A stretch of DNA of 64,000 nucleotides, taken from contig NZ_JAHEIM010000004.1 of NCBI RefSeq assembly GCF_024639375.1, positions 59,725 through 123,724 on the forward strand, given 5' to 3'. This DNA comes from Rhodoluna sp. (GTDB lineage Bacteria; Actinomycetota; Actinomycetes; Actinomycetales; Microbacteriaceae). Below the pieces are notes generated by a model. That model was not told where the DNA came from and did no database searches. It worked only from the letters and a program-made list of their open reading frames with translations. The translations under genes and the position numbers were made by a program. Positions within the stretch are counted from its first letter, which is position 1, and every line of letters starts with the position of its first letter. Of the stretch, positions 9,570-18,499 are shown piece after piece.

Positions 9570-10406
9570 ATGAACAAGACCTTTAAGCGCGGCGCAATTA
9601 TCGCCGCTTCAGCTGCAACAGTGCTGTCACTAGCCGTAGCAGCTCCATCATTTGCACACGAGAACAAGGCTCGAATCTCGAGCAGCAGTTCTGAGTCAAA
9701 GTCAGTGCACATTCACGCAACCGTGGCGGCCACCATCACCGGTGTGCCAACCACAGTCACCACCGCTTATAGCGCTGCTAAGGGCGCAAAGTTTGTGGCC
9801 TACCCATTGGCCGCAGATGCAACCGCTCTGCCAGCAACCCAGCCAACCACCGGTGGCAAGCCACTTAAGGAAACCGGCACCACCCTGACTGCAGGTGTTC
9901 TAACCGGCACCGTGTCATTCAAGTTGCACGCCGTTGGCACCACCGCTAAGTACGCGGTTTACAACGCAGCAGGCGTTGGTTCATTCGTGGTTGTCACCTC
10001 TGATGCTGCTGGAGTTGCCACTGCAACGGCAACCCCAGCTCTAACCGCTGTTTATGTAGCACCTACCGCGCCAGCATTTGGCGAGGGCAAGAGTGTTAAG
10101 GGTGACCGCGGCGAGCACAAAGGCAGCTATTCAATTGGCGGCATCACAGCAACTGTGAAGATTCCTGCGGATGGCAAGACCTATGCTCTGCGCATCACTG
10201 AAATTGCCGAAAATGGCGTAGCAGTGACCAGCCCAGTGGCTAAGACCGGCAAGATCATCACCGCTTCTGGCACCGTGACTCTTCGCCTAGGCGCAAGTGA
10301 CACCTACAAGATCGAGCTAGTTGCAGCCGATGGCACCGTAGCAAGCACAGTAACTGTGACTGTTGCAGCCGATGGCACCGTAGCTTCTCCAATTGTTCTG
10401 GGCTAA
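9570..10406 (+). CDS. Secreted Ala/Thr/Val-rich protein of unknown function
   Basis: I do not recognise the family. A clear Sec signal peptide (MNKTFKRGAIIAASAATVLS... ending near SFAHE) precedes about 245 residues rich in Ala, Thr, Val and Gly with predicted beta character. A His/Ser-rich segment follows the signal peptide and a charged, His-containing segment (KSVKGDRGEHKG) lies mid-protein. The C-terminus repeats VAADGTVAS twice, 14 residues apart. ATG at 9570 is chosen because it starts the signal peptide; an in-frame GTG at 9561 is possible. A strong double hairpin follows, so it is a single-gene transcript. A surface or matrix protein is one guess. Confidence 0.7.
   Translation: MNKTFKRGAIIAASAATVLSLAVAAPSFAHENKARISSSSSESKSVHIHATVAATITGVPTTVTTAYSAAKGAKFVAYPLAADATALPATQPTTGGKPLKETGTTLTAGVLTGTVSFKLHAVGTTAKYAVYNAAGVGSFVVVTSDAAGVATATATPALTAVYVAPTAPAFGEGKSVKGDRGEHKGSYSIGGITATVKIPADGKTYALRITEIAENGVAVTSPVAKTGKIITASGTVTLRLGASDTYKIELVAADGTVASTVTVTVAADGTVASPIVLG
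10320..10384 (+). repeat. Two 23-bp direct repeats inside the secreted-protein gene
   Basis: GTTGCAGCCGATGGCACCGT plus AGC occurs at 10320-10342 and again at 10362-10384 (period 42 bp). It encodes the repeated VAADGTVA peptide, suggesting a recent internal duplication. Confidence 0.85.
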
Positions 10407-10436
10407 CGGCCTAGTCCCCGCCCACAGCAATGGGCT

Positions 10437-10464
10437 GGTTCGGGTTTTCCCCTGAACCCGAACC
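10437..10464 (+). terminator. Hairpin after the secreted-protein gene
   Basis: GGTTCGGGTT pairs with AACCCGAACC across an 8-nt loop. It may protect the 3' end or contribute to termination together with the next hairpin. Confidence 0.5.
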
Positions 10465-10477
10465 TCTCTCCTAATAG

Positions 10478-10514
10478 CAAAGAACCCTGGCTAACTGCCA
10501 GGGTTCTTTGTTTA
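10478..10514. terminator. Bidirectional intrinsic terminator
   Basis: CAAAGAACCCTGG (10478-10490) and CCAGGGTTCTTTG (10498-10510) form a perfect 13-bp stem with a 7-nt loop. It sits between convergent genes and has T- and A-runs on its flanks, so it can serve both strands. Confidence 0.8.
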
Positions 10515-10531
10515 ACAAGAGGTATTAGGTG

Positions 10532-11443
10532 TTAGCCAACCTGCTCAAGGTTGCGCTTGCCACGGGTGTGCGATGCCTTGTGCTCTGAGTGAGCCGGGTT
10601 GGCATAGCACTCGTCGCAAAGCAAAATCAGGTCTTTGCAGCCCTCAAATGAGCAGTTTCTAAACTGGTTGGTTGCACCGCCACAAGCTTCGCACTCGCCA
10701 ATAACCTTTGCTTCGTCGCTGAAGTCTTGAACCATGCGGTCGTCAAAGATATACAGGGAGCCTTCCCAGAGACCCTTGTCTTTAAAGGTCTCGCCATAGC
10801 GAACGATGCCGCCATCAATTTGGTATACCTCTTTAAAGCCACGGTTGATCATTACGGCCGACAAGATTTCACAGCGGATTCCGCCGGTGCAGTAAGTGAC
10901 GATTGGCTTGTCTTTGAGGTGGTCGTACTTGCCGCTCTCAAGCTCGGCTACAAAGTCGTGTGAGGTTTGCACATCAGGCACAATTGCGTTCTTGAACTTG
11001 CCGATGCGAGCCTCAAAGGCGTTGCGACCATCAAAGAACACAACTTCGTCGCCGCGCTCTTCAACCAGCTTGTTTACCGCGGCAGGCTTTAGGTGCTTGC
11101 CACCGTTGGTGATGCCCGACTTTTCCACGGTGATCTCATCCGGGGCAGTGAATGCCACAAGTTCGCTGCGGTTTTTCACCGATAGGCGAGGAAAATCGTT
11201 GCCGGTGCCGTCTGACCACTTGAAATCGATCTTGCCGAAACCCGGGTACTCCTTGGTTTGGCGCACGTACTTCTTTAGGTCTTCCATGTTGCCGCCCAGG
11301 GTGCCGTTGATGCCGTGCTTAGACACGATGATGCGGCCCTTGAGGTTCAGCGATTCGCACAGGGTCTTCTGCCAGAGCTTCATTGCCACTGGGTCGGCCA
11401 CCGGCGCAAAGCCGTAATACAAGATGATTTTTTGGAGATCCAT
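10532..11443 (-). CDS. trhO: tRNA uridine(34) hydroxylase TrhO (rhodanese family)
   Basis: Oxygen-dependent enzyme making 5-hydroxyuridine at the wobble position of tRNA (formerly YceA). The N-terminal region ([18 protein letters not shown]) fits the family; the rhodanese loop with the catalytic Cys is [10 protein letters not shown]-terminal Cys-rich tail (CEACGG, CSFEGC, LLCDECY) probably binds zinc. The ATG at 11443 is chosen over an upstream in-frame codon because it matches the family N-terminus and leaves a short leader with GGAG. It is convergent with the secreted-protein gene and divergent from the peptidase gene. Confidence 0.88.
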   Translation of the reverse strand: MDLQKIILYYGFAPVADPVAMKLWQKTLCESLNLKGRIIVSKHGINGTLGGNMEDLKKYVRQTKEYPGFGKIDFKWSDGTGNDFPRLSVKNRSELVAFTAPDEITVEKSGITNGGKHLKPAAVNKLVEERGDEVVFFDGRNAFEARIGKFKNAIVPDVQTSHDFVAELESGKYDHLKDKPIVTYCTGGIRCEILSAVMINRGFKEVYQIDGGIVRYGETFKDKGLWEGSLYIFDDRMVQDFSDEAKVIGECEACGGATNQFRNCSFEGCKDLILLCDECYANPAHSEHKASHTRGKRNLEQVG

Positions 11444-11473
11444 AAGACTCCAATTGTAAAGCCGAAGGGTGCT

Positions 11474-11479
11474 TAGGAT
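11474..11479 (+). promoter_or_regulatory. Putative -10 element of the M13 peptidase gene
   Basis: TAGGAT, 6 nt before the ATG at 11486. Confidence 0.5.
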
Positions 11480-11485
11480 AAAGGG

Positions 11486-13450
11486 ATGAGCATGCAACCA
11501 GGCATCGACTTTGCCTCTATTGACCCAAACACCCGCCCTCAAGATGACCTATTTCGCCACGTAAATGGCAAATGGCTCGACGAAACCGAGATTCCTAGCG
11601 ATAAGTCGATGTACGGCAGCTTTCACATGCTGGCCGATGACAGCGAGGCCGCGGTCAAAGAGATTCTGCTTTCTGCCTCGGATAACCCTGCGCCCGGCGT
11701 AAGCCAGCAAATTGGCGACCTTTATGCCTCTTTTATTGACGAAAACCGAGCCAACGAGCTGGGTGCTGCCCCAATCGCGGCCGATCTCAAACTGATTAAC
11801 CAGGTAAACAACATTGGCGAACTGGTTCATTTGATGGGCGAATTCAGCCGCTGGGGCGTGGGCGGCCTATTTGGCAGCTACATCGACAACGACCCTGGCC
11901 AGCCAGAGCGCTACATCGTCAACTTTTATCAGGGTGGCTTGGGCCTGCCCGATGAGGCTTACTACCGAGAAGAAAAGCACGCCGAAATTCGCGATGCCTA
12001 TGTGCCTCACATCACTCAGCAATTTATTAACGCCGGATGGGCCGCGGCTGATGCCGAAGTTGCCGCTCGCCACATCATGGCGTTTGAAACCGCGTTGGCT
12101 GCCAAGCACTGGAACGTGGTTGACTCACGCGATGCCGAAAAGGTGTACAACCTGTATGCATTCGCCGATCTTCTGAATCTTTCGAAGAGCTTTGACTGGA
12201 ACCTTTGGATGGCTGGCGCACAACTCGAGCCAAATATTTTGGCCGAGTCGGTTGTGATGATGCCTAGCTTCTTTGAAGGCCTCGATAAACTGCTGGTTGA
12301 AGAAAACCTAGAGTCGTTGAAGCTTTGGTTTGCCTGGCAGCTGATCAACTCTTCTGCCCCGCTGCTCAGCAATAACTTTGTTAACGAACGTTTTGCGTTC
12401 TATGGCACCAAGCTTTCGGGTGCTCCAGAAATTCGCGCTCGTTGGAAGCGCGCGGTTGCCTTGGTTGAGGGTTCACTCGGCGAAGCAATCGGTGAAATTT
12501 ATGTCGACAAGTACTTTGGCTCAGCTGCAAAAGACAGCATGGACAAACTTGTTGAGTACCTGATTGAGGCTTACCGCGAAAGCATTCAAAACTTGGAGTG
12601 GATGAGCGCCGAAACAAAAACCAAGGCGCTGGTAAAGCTTGAGAAGTTCACACCAAAGATTGGTTACCCAAAAAAGTGGCGCGACTACTCGGCACTTGAA
12701 ATTCGTCGTGATGATCTAGTTGGCAACGTTCGCCGCGCAAACGAGTTTGAGCACAACCGCGAAGTTGCAAAGATTGGTGCGCCACTTGATCGTGACGAAT
12801 GGTTCATGACACCACAAACCGTGAACGCTTATTACAACCCTGGATTCAACGAGATAGTTTTTCCGGCAGCAATTTTGCAGCCACCTTTCTACAGCATTGA
12901 TAGCGACAGCGCTGTTAACTTTGGCGCAATCGGAGCGGTGATTGGCCACGAGATTGGTCACGGCTTTGATGACCAAGGCTCTAAGTACGACGGTGATGGT
13001 GCGTTGCAATCATGGTGGACAGACGCAGACCGCACGGCATTTGAAAAGCGCACACGTGCATTGATTGAGCAGTTCAATGAACTCACACCTAAGCAACTCG
13101 ATGACTCGCACAAAGTGAATGGTGAATTCACCATTGGTGAAAACATTGGAGACCTTGGTGGCTTAGGCATTGCTTACAAGGCTTGGTTGATCAGCTTGCA
13201 AGGTCAAGAAGCAACCGTGGTTGACGGTCTTACCGGTGCACAACGTTTCTTCATGTCTTATGCACAAACCTGGCGCACTAAGGGTCGTGACGAAATGATG
13301 ATTCAGCGTTTGGCAACTGACCCGCACTCACCTGCTGAGTTCCGTTGCAACCAAATTGTTCGCAACATCGATGCGTTCTATGATGCGTTCGATGTGCAAC
13401 CGAGTGATGATCTTTGGTTAGACCCAGCCGACCGCGTAGTGATCTGGTAA
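11486..13450 (+). CDS. pepO: M13-family (neprilysin-like) metallopeptidase
   Basis: A 654-residue zinc endopeptidase that cleaves oligopeptides. The zinc site is HEIGH (His488-Glu489-His492) followed by [10 protein letters not shown], with the third ligand in ENIGDLGG (Glu552, Asp556). NAYYNP upstream is the substrate-binding motif of the family. No signal peptide is seen, so it is probably cytoplasmic, as for many bacterial PepO proteins. A thioesterase gene follows 8 nt downstream and is likely cotranscribed. Confidence 0.92.
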   Translation: MSMQPGIDFASIDPNTRPQDDLFRHVNGKWLDETEIPSDKSMYGSFHMLADDSEAAVKEILLSASDNPAPGVSQQIGDLYASFIDENRANELGAAPIAADLKLINQVNNIGELVHLMGEFSRWGVGGLFGSYIDNDPGQPERYIVNFYQGGLGLPDEAYYREEKHAEIRDAYVPHITQQFINAGWAAADAEVAARHIMAFETALAAKHWNVVDSRDAEKVYNLYAFADLLNLSKSFDWNLWMAGAQLEPNILAESVVMMPSFFEGLDKLLVEENLESLKLWFAWQLINSSAPLLSNNFVNERFAFYGTKLSGAPEIRARWKRAVALVEGSLGEAIGEIYVDKYFGSAAKDSMDKLVEYLIEAYRESIQNLEWMSAETKTKALVKLEKFTPKIGYPKKWRDYSALEIRRDDLVGNVRRANEFEHNREVAKIGAPLDRDEWFMTPQTVNAYYNPGFNEIVFPAAILQPPFYSIDSDSAVNFGAIGAVIGHEIGHGFDDQGSKYDGDGALQSWWTDADRTAFEKRTRALIEQFNELTPKQLDDSHKVNGEFTIGENIGDLGGLGIAYKAWLISLQGQEATVVDGLTGAQRFFMSYAQTWRTKGRDEMMIQRLATDPHSPAEFRCNQIVRNIDAFYDAFDVQPSDDLWLDPADRVVIW

Positions 13451-13457
13451 TTCGCCA

Positions 13458-14006
13458 ATGAACATGTGGTTGCGTCTGCTCTATGAATTACTCACCTGGC
13501 GTTTGCGCACCAAGTTGCACTGGAGTGATGTTGGTCGACGCACATTTAGAGTTTGGCCAACCGACTTAGACATTTTCAATCACATGAACAACGGCAAATT
13601 TCTAACCTTGTTCGATCTAAGTCGCTACGACCTGGCGTTGCGCTCTGGTGCTTGGCAACTTTGGAAAAAACTCGGCTGGTATCCGGTGGTAGTTGCAGCA
13701 ACCATCACCTATCGCAAATCACTTCAGCCATGGCAAGCCTTCGACATGGAATCAAAAGTGATCGGTTGGGATGCCCACGCGTTCTACTTTGATCAGCGCA
13801 TGGTGGTGGCCGGCGAGATCTACGCGCAAGGCATTATTCGCATTCGTTTTCTAAAACGCAGTCGTGGCATTGTCACCCCGGATGAAGTGCTCGCACACAG
13901 CCACGAGTTCGTGGGCGAACATCCGGTGCTGCCTGAATGGGTAAAGGTTTGGGCCGAGAACAGCTCGCTGCCGAAGGGCAAAGAACCAGCGCCTAGCGAC
14001 TGGTAA
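13458..14006 (+). CDS. Acyl-CoA thioesterase-like protein (hotdog fold)
   Basis: The 182-residue product has a 4HBT-type hotdog domain: RTFRVWPTDLDIFNHMNNG carries the Asp/His-Met-Asn-Asn signature, and FDLSRYDL and the later FYFDQRM strand fit the fold. Substrate is unknown; relatives hydrolyse fatty acyl-CoA. Translation could start at 13458 or at the second Met (13464). It lies 8 nt after the peptidase gene without its own promoter signal. Confidence 0.75.
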   Translation: MNMWLRLLYELLTWRLRTKLHWSDVGRRTFRVWPTDLDIFNHMNNGKFLTLFDLSRYDLALRSGAWQLWKKLGWYPVVVAATITYRKSLQPWQAFDMESKVIGWDAHAFYFDQRMVVAGEIYAQGIIRIRFLKRSRGIVTPDEVLAHSHEFVGEHPVLPEWVKVWAENSSLPKGKEPAPSDW

Positions 14007-14102
14007 GAGCGGCCGATTCACCGGCTATTTACCTAGATAAACACCGCAAGAAGACCTGATTAACCTCGTCGGTTTTACCCACAACCAACCCTGTTAACTT
14101 TC

Positions 14103-14108
14103 TAAATT
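14103..14108 (+). promoter_or_regulatory. Putative -10 element of the SGNH hydrolase gene
   Basis: TAAATT, 6 nt before the GTG at 14115. Confidence 0.5.
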
Positions 14109-14114
14109 GGAACT

Positions 14115-14948
14115 GTGAAGTTCCTTTACCGAAGCTACGTGGCACTGGGGGATTCCCTAACTGAAGGCTTGGGCGACTTCAATTTTGGAAGCAACCGCGA
14201 TGGTTGTGGCTGGGCCGATCGATTGGCCCACCTGCTGGCTGAGCAATCAAAACTTGCCGGTGAAGATTTTCACTTTGCCAACCTGGCACTTCGTGGCAGC
14301 AAGATGCGCGCCATTCTTACTGCGCAACTTGAAGACACCATCAAGCTGCGCCCTGACTTGGTTACCATCATGGCCGGCAATAATGACCTGAGCACTCCGC
14401 GTTGGCGTCACCATGAACTTCGTGCGCTGTTGCGCGGTGCCATCGAACGATTGCTCAACGAAGGTTCACATGTTGTAATTGCCAATGCGTTGAACCCCGT
14501 GCACCTGCGCATGTTCAAGCCAATGGCTCGTCGCGCAAAAATCATGACCAAACTCATCGAAGGTGTGGCTGCCGAATATGGCATCCCGGTGCTCGACATG
14601 TTTGGCATGCAAGAGTTTGCCAAGCTTGAGTATTGGTGCGAAGACATGGTGCACTTCTCGGGCCACGGACACATCAAGATCGCCAACAAGGCTGCAAACC
14701 TTTTGGGTCTCGATTACAACCATGCCGAGTCACATGAAGAAGACATGCAACGGCCAAACCGAAACGCGCCTCACACAATGCGCTGGCTGATCTTGCACGT
14801 GATGCCTTTTATTGGTCGACGCATCCGCGGTGCCTCAAGTGGCGATGGTCTTGAACCAAAGCACGAAACTTACCTGCAGCTTGCATTTGCAAAACAACGC
14901 GAGGTTGTTTCCTCGGATGCTATCCGCGTGACTTCTTACGTCGCTTAA
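14115..14948 (+). CDS. SGNH/GDSL-family hydrolase
   Basis: Esterase/lipase-type enzyme of 277 residues. Block I is VALGDSLTEG (nucleophile Ser near residue 14), block III is MAGNND, and the catalytic Asp-His pair is in DMVHFSGHGH. No signal peptide is visible, so it is probably cytoplasmic. The start is GTG. The 3' end overlaps the convergent DedA-family gene by 29 nt. Substrate cannot be inferred. Confidence 0.85.
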   Translation: MKFLYRSYVALGDSLTEGLGDFNFGSNRDGCGWADRLAHLLAEQSKLAGEDFHFANLALRGSKMRAILTAQLEDTIKLRPDLVTIMAGNNDLSTPRWRHHELRALLRGAIERLLNEGSHVVIANALNPVHLRMFKPMARRAKIMTKLIEGVAAEYGIPVLDMFGMQEFAKLEYWCEDMVHFSGHGHIKIANKAANLLGLDYNHAESHEEDMQRPNRNAPHTMRWLILHVMPFIGRRIRGASSGDGLEPKHETYLQLAFAKQREVVSSDAIRVTSYVA

Positions 14949-15558
14949 TCGCTTCGCGTGCCAATTCAAATGGCAACGGCAGCGAAGATATAACAACAAA
15001 GCCAAGTGCAAACAGTTCTACATTTTTTGCAACGAATGGAATCTCGCCCAACAAGTAACCGGCTAGCATTAGTGCGCCAACCCAGGCTGCACCGCCAATT
15101 AGGTTGAGTTTTAGAAATCGCTTTTGATCGAAGTGTGCGATAGCAACGAACATTGGAACCAAAGCTCGCAGCACGGGAATGAAACGCGCCAGAATAATTG
15201 CACGTGGGCCGTAGTGCTGAAAGAAATCTTTGGTGCGATCAACAGTTTTTTCATTAAAGAAAAATGTATTGCGCTGTTTGAAAAGCCTTGGTCCGGTTTT
15301 CTTACCAATCCAATAACCAGTTTGCGAACCGGCAACCGCACCAATAAACACAATTGGAATTGCTAGCCAGATTGGAAAACCACTTAACCAACTTGAGAGT
15401 GAGAGACCGAGCAAGAACAGCAGTGAGTCACCTGGCAGAAACGAACCAAGAATAGTTGCCGTTTCGAAGAAGATAATTAGCGCGACTCCAAAAACGGCCA
15501 AGCTGCCTAGGTTTTGAAGGATTGTCTGGCTATCGAGCCAGTTCAAGCTCACGGCCAT
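14920..15558 (-). CDS. DedA-family membrane protein
   Basis: A 212-residue polytopic membrane protein. The segment FLPGDSLLFLLG followed by GAVAGSQTGYWIGKKTGPRLF and the later ARFIPVLRALVPMFVAIAHF is the DedA/SNARE-associated (VTT) signature. Relatives act in polyprenyl-phosphate or phospholipid recycling across the membrane. Its ATG lies inside the end of the upstream glycosyltransferase gene (29-nt overlap), so the two are probably coexpressed; a role in lipid-linked envelope assembly would fit. Confidence 0.88.
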   Translation of the reverse strand: MAVSLNWLDSQTILQNLGSLAVFGVALIIFFETATILGSFLPGDSLLFLLGLSLSSWLSGFPIWLAIPIVFIGAVAGSQTGYWIGKKTGPRLFKQRNTFFFNEKTVDRTKDFFQHYGPRAIILARFIPVLRALVPMFVAIAHFDQKRFLKLNLIGGAAWVGALMLAGYLLGEIPFVAKNVELFALGFVVISSLPLPFELAREAIKRRKKSRG

Positions 15559-16675
15559 TCTGGTTTGTGGTCATAGCAAAAGAGTAGTGCTCAAAAAGTT
15601 TGGCGTTGTTTTGGGCCCATGACTTGCCAAGCACTGCCTGACGAGCACCGAGGCCCATCTCGAATCGCAAGTCAAAGTTGTCAATTAGCTCTTGCACACG
15701 AGCGCGGTATGAACCGGCTTTGCTGTGATCAACCAAGAATCCACTGCGACCAGAATCAATCAAGAACTTAGGCCCACCGCTTGCCGGTGCCACAACAGGC
15801 AAGCCGCTGGCCTGTGCCTCTTGAATGGTCTGCCCAAAAGTCTCTTCGGTGCCGCAGTGCACAAAAATATCCATTTGCGCATAGGCATTGGCAAGTTGTT
15901 CGCCACCGAGCTTGCCGGCAAAAGTCACCTTTTGACCGCGGAACAAGTTCTCAAGATTCTCGCGCTCTGGGCCGTCGCCAACAATCAAAAAGCGAGTGTT
16001 AGGAATATCAAAAAGTTCGGCAAATCGTTCAACCTGCTTCTCGGCCGCAAGGCGCCCAACAAAACCAATCACGATTTCATCTTCGGATGCGATCTGCGCG
16101 CGCATGGCCTTTAGCTCGGCAGTGTCTTTGCGAAGTGGGTTGTAAGTTTCTAGGTCAACACCGCGACCCCAGATGCCAATGTTCTTGGCACCAATCTTGC
16201 GCAGGTACTCGGCGCCTTCGCTGGTTGGTGCAAGGTTCACAGTGGCACGACGGTGAATTGCACCAATCATGCGGTCGATTGCCGGGCGAATGAAAGGCAC
16301 GCCATAACGCTGTGCGTAGCCAGCGATGTCGGTTTGGTAGATGGCAACGCTTGGTACGTTCATGCGCTTAGCAACTTCAATTGCTTGGCGACCAAATGCA
16401 AAAGGTGCAGCCACGTGAACTACGTCTGGCTTGAAGTCTTCAAGAATGCCTTGCAGGTTTAGGTGAGGCAACGCCACCGGAAACTCTTTGAAGTAGAAGC
16501 GGTTGATCTCAATGACCTTGAATCCGAGGAATTCTTTGGCCGGAGTGGTGGGCGCAAGGATCAGTGCCTCGTGGCCATCTCGCTTCAAGGATTCAAGAAC
16601 TCGAATGACCGAGTTGGTTACACCGTTCACCGACGGCAAGAACGACTCGGTAACTACTGCCACTCTTAGCTTCAC
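15530..16675 (-). CDS. GT4-family glycosyltransferase (MgtA/PimB-like)
   Basis: The 381-residue GT-B enzyme begins LRVAVVTESFLPSVNGVTNS, as in actinobacterial alpha-mannosyl/glucuronosyl transferases acting on glycolipids. The C-terminal nucleotide-sugar site shows GFVGRLAAEKQV, IVGDGPERENL and the EX7E-like EETFGQTIQEAQASGLPVVAPASGG. No signal peptide. The start is GTG. It probably builds a membrane glycolipid; the acceptor is unknown. Confidence 0.85.
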   Translation of the reverse strand: MKLRVAVVTESFLPSVNGVTNSVIRVLESLKRDGHEALILAPTTPAKEFLGFKVIEINRFYFKEFPVALPHLNLQGILEDFKPDVVHVAAPFAFGRQAIEVAKRMNVPSVAIYQTDIAGYAQRYGVPFIRPAIDRMIGAIHRRATVNLAPTSEGAEYLRKIGAKNIGIWGRGVDLETYNPLRKDTAELKAMRAQIASEDEIVIGFVGRLAAEKQVERFAELFDIPNTRFLIVGDGPERENLENLFRGQKVTFAGKLGGEQLANAYAQMDIFVHCGTEETFGQTIQEAQASGLPVVAPASGGPKFLIDSGRSGFLVDHSKAGSYRARVQELIDNFDLRFEMGLGARQAVLGKSWAQNNAKLFEHYSFAMTTNQNGRELELAR

Positions 16676-16681
16676 GTTGTA

Positions 16682-16687
16682 AAGATA
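16682..16687 (-). promoter_or_regulatory. Putative -10 element of the glycosyltransferase gene
   Basis: TATCTT on the minus strand, 6 nt before the GTG at 16675. Confidence 0.5.
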
Positions 16688-16723
16688 AGAATGCAGTCTG
16701 GAAACTAGGTAAATTCAACATAA

Positions 16724-17512
16724 CTAGCGGGCAAACAACAGTGAAAATCCTCGGGTGGCCGCCAACTGGCCATCGGCCAAAACAAATAACGCCTCAAGGT
16801 TTGGCAGCGCATCTAGGCGGGCAATGGCACGCGGCCCCTCGGCAAACGCGGCAGTGGCAAAGGCGTCGGCACGCACTAGGTCTTCGGCAACCACACTCAC
16901 CTGCAGCAGTTCGTTGGCCGCTGCCTTGCCCGGGGCTTTGGGGTTCCAAATGTGCAGGCCTCGTTCGGCCGAGCCGCTGGTAGCCAGTGACCGAAATGCG
17001 GTCTCTTTTAGGTCAATCACGGCCAGCACGCCGGCCTCATCCGAGGCAATTGAAACTGGCTTAGAAATGCCAATGCGCCAGTCGGTTTCGCTGGTTAGGC
17101 CGTCGGCTAACCAAACATCGCCACCGGCATTCAGGGTGAAGTCAACAATGCCTTGGCTCAGCACATGCTCGGCAGCTCGCTTGGCCGCCCAGGTTTTAAC
17201 AACTCCGGATGGGTCAAACGTGTGCTCGGGGGTCATGGCACTAAACCAACCGTCGGTGGCTTGTTCCCAGCGATCGCATTCGTCCCAGATTTCGTTGACC
17301 ACCGGAGGGCACTGTGCAACTGAGACTTCACCGCGAGCGAGTTGGCTGAGTGGTGACTCAGGTTTATAAAGACTGAAGGTGTTATCGGCTTCAGTCAAGA
17401 TTGCACAGGCTTGTTCAACGATCGAATTGGTACGCACCGCATCGAATGGTGAGCGACCAGCAAATCGAAAAGCGGTGCCCATGCAATATTCGACGTGCTC
17501 AAAACTATTCAT
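16724..17512 (-). CDS. apbE: FAD:protein FMN transferase ApbE
   Basis: Attaches FMN covalently to a Thr of target proteins outside the cytoplasm. Motifs are DPSGVVKTWAAKRAAE (FAD/Mg region), NAGGDVW, ATSGSAERGLHIWNP and VRADAFATAAFAEG. It has 262 residues and lacks an obvious signal peptide. It is the last gene of a four-gene run; its ATG overlaps the stop of the upstream FMN-binding protein gene (TAATG). The two neighbouring proteins are its obvious substrates. Confidence 0.92.
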   Translation of the reverse strand: MNSFEHVEYCMGTAFRFAGRSPFDAVRTNSIVEQACAILTEADNTFSLYKPESPLSQLARGEVSVAQCPPVVNEIWDECDRWEQATDGWFSAMTPEHTFDPSGVVKTWAAKRAAEHVLSQGIVDFTLNAGGDVWLADGLTSETDWRIGISKPVSIASDEAGVLAVIDLKETAFRSLATSGSAERGLHIWNPKAPGKAAANELLQVSVVAEDLVRADAFATAAFAEGPRAIARLDALPNLEALFVLADGQLAATRGFSLLFAR

Positions 17513-17979
17513 TAGGTCAGCTTTGAAATCGCACTGGTCAACGCTTGCTTATAGGCCTGAGTCGTAAAGGTTGCACCGCTTACGTTGCCAAAATTTGTGC
17601 CGGACGCCTTGAGTGCTGCATCGTGCAAGAGCGGCACAGCTTGTTCCCAACCACGACTTGTGCTTGATTGCACCTCGGTGATCTTGTCGATCATGCCTGC
17701 GGTTGAAGTGATTTCAAGCTGAATTACGCCGTAGCGATATTGAATTGCATCGCTGGTAACTGTTTGAGCAGTTTTTGTTGTGCTGGTGCCGGTCGATGCA
17801 CTTGTTTGCGCAGGATTCAAAACATTGTTGATCGCGAATGCTCCACCAACGCTTAGGCTCAGCAAAGCGAGCATGCCGCCTAACCATTTGCGGTTTTGTT
17901 TTGGTGAGTCAAATTTAGAATTTTGCAAGTGCTGAATCCAATGCCTTTTTAAACGCATCCACTGTGTATGTTGCACCAC
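17512..17979 (-). CDS. Membrane-anchored FMN-binding-domain protein 2
   Basis: Up to 155 residues: a short N-terminus, one membrane helix (WLGGMLALLSLSVGGAFA), a Ser/Thr linker, then an FMN-binding domain ending NFGNVSGATFTTQAYKQAL. The SGAT Thr is the expected flavinylation site for ApbE. It is a close paralogue of the product of the preceding gene. The start is uncertain: ATG at 17979 or 17958, or TTG at 17928, all overlapping the preceding gene. It is coupled to apbE by a TAATG overlap. Confidence 0.85.
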   Translation of the reverse strand: MVQHTQWMRLKRHWIQHLQNSKFDSPKQNRKWLGGMLALLSLSVGGAFAINNVLNPAQTSASTGTSTTKTAQTVTSDAIQYRYGVIQLEITSTAGMIDKITEVQSSTSRGWEQAVPLLHDAALKASGTNFGNVSGATFTTQAYKQALTSAISKLT

Positions 17980-18499
17980 TCAGATTTCCAAAGCCACTTC
18001 CGTTGGCCTGAATTGCATAATCAACCAAATATGAAAACGCAGATTCGCGACCGCTTGTAGCGCTCGCACTCACTAAACCAATGTCTGTGATTTTTCCGTT
18101 ACTCTTGGTCACCGCAAGCTGAACCATGCCGTAGCGATACTGCACGAGAGAACTGGTTTGCGTACTGCCGCTTGCTGCAGTCTTGGTCGCTGTTGGCGTC
18201 GTCGTTGCAGTTGGGGTTGCTGCTGAAGTTTTAGACGGCGTTGCACTCGGTGTTGCTGCGGTCGTTTTCTTGGTTGCAGTTGCAGACTGAGTAGCACTTG
18301 CGCTGGCACTTGGTGTCGCCGCGGAAGTTGATTCGCTACTCGACTCAGTTGGCGTGCTGCTTGCTGTGCCAGTAGTTGTGCCGCCTTGAGCGGATGCACT
18401 GGCAAAGGTGGCACTGGTGGCAGCCTGACCAATTTGGTAGCTGGTTGCCAAAACCCCGAGCGTCACAACGCTCAAGATTGATCTAACTGGGGTTCTCAC
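17915..18499 (-). CDS. Secreted or anchored FMN-binding-domain protein 1 with long Ser/Thr/Ala linker
   Basis: A GTG start at 18499 overlaps the upstream stop (GTGA) and has GGAG 8 nt before it, so it is preferred over longer options. The 194-residue protein has an N-terminal hydrophobic helix (SILSVVTLGVLATSYQIG), about 80 residues of Ser/Thr/Ala/Pro-rich linker, and an FMN-binding domain ending GFGNLSGATYTVDAFKKAL. The SGAT Thr is the likely covalent FMN site. The linker may let the flavin domain reach through the cell wall. Confidence 0.88.
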   Translation of the reverse strand: MRTPVRSILSVVTLGVLATSYQIGQAATSATFASASAQGGTTTGTASSTPTESSSESTSAATPSASASATQSATATKKTTAATPSATPSKTSAATPTATTTPTATKTAASGSTQTSSLVQYRYGMVQLAVTKSNGKITDIGLVSASATSGRESAFSYLVDYAIQANGSGFGNLSGATYTVDAFKKALDSALAKF

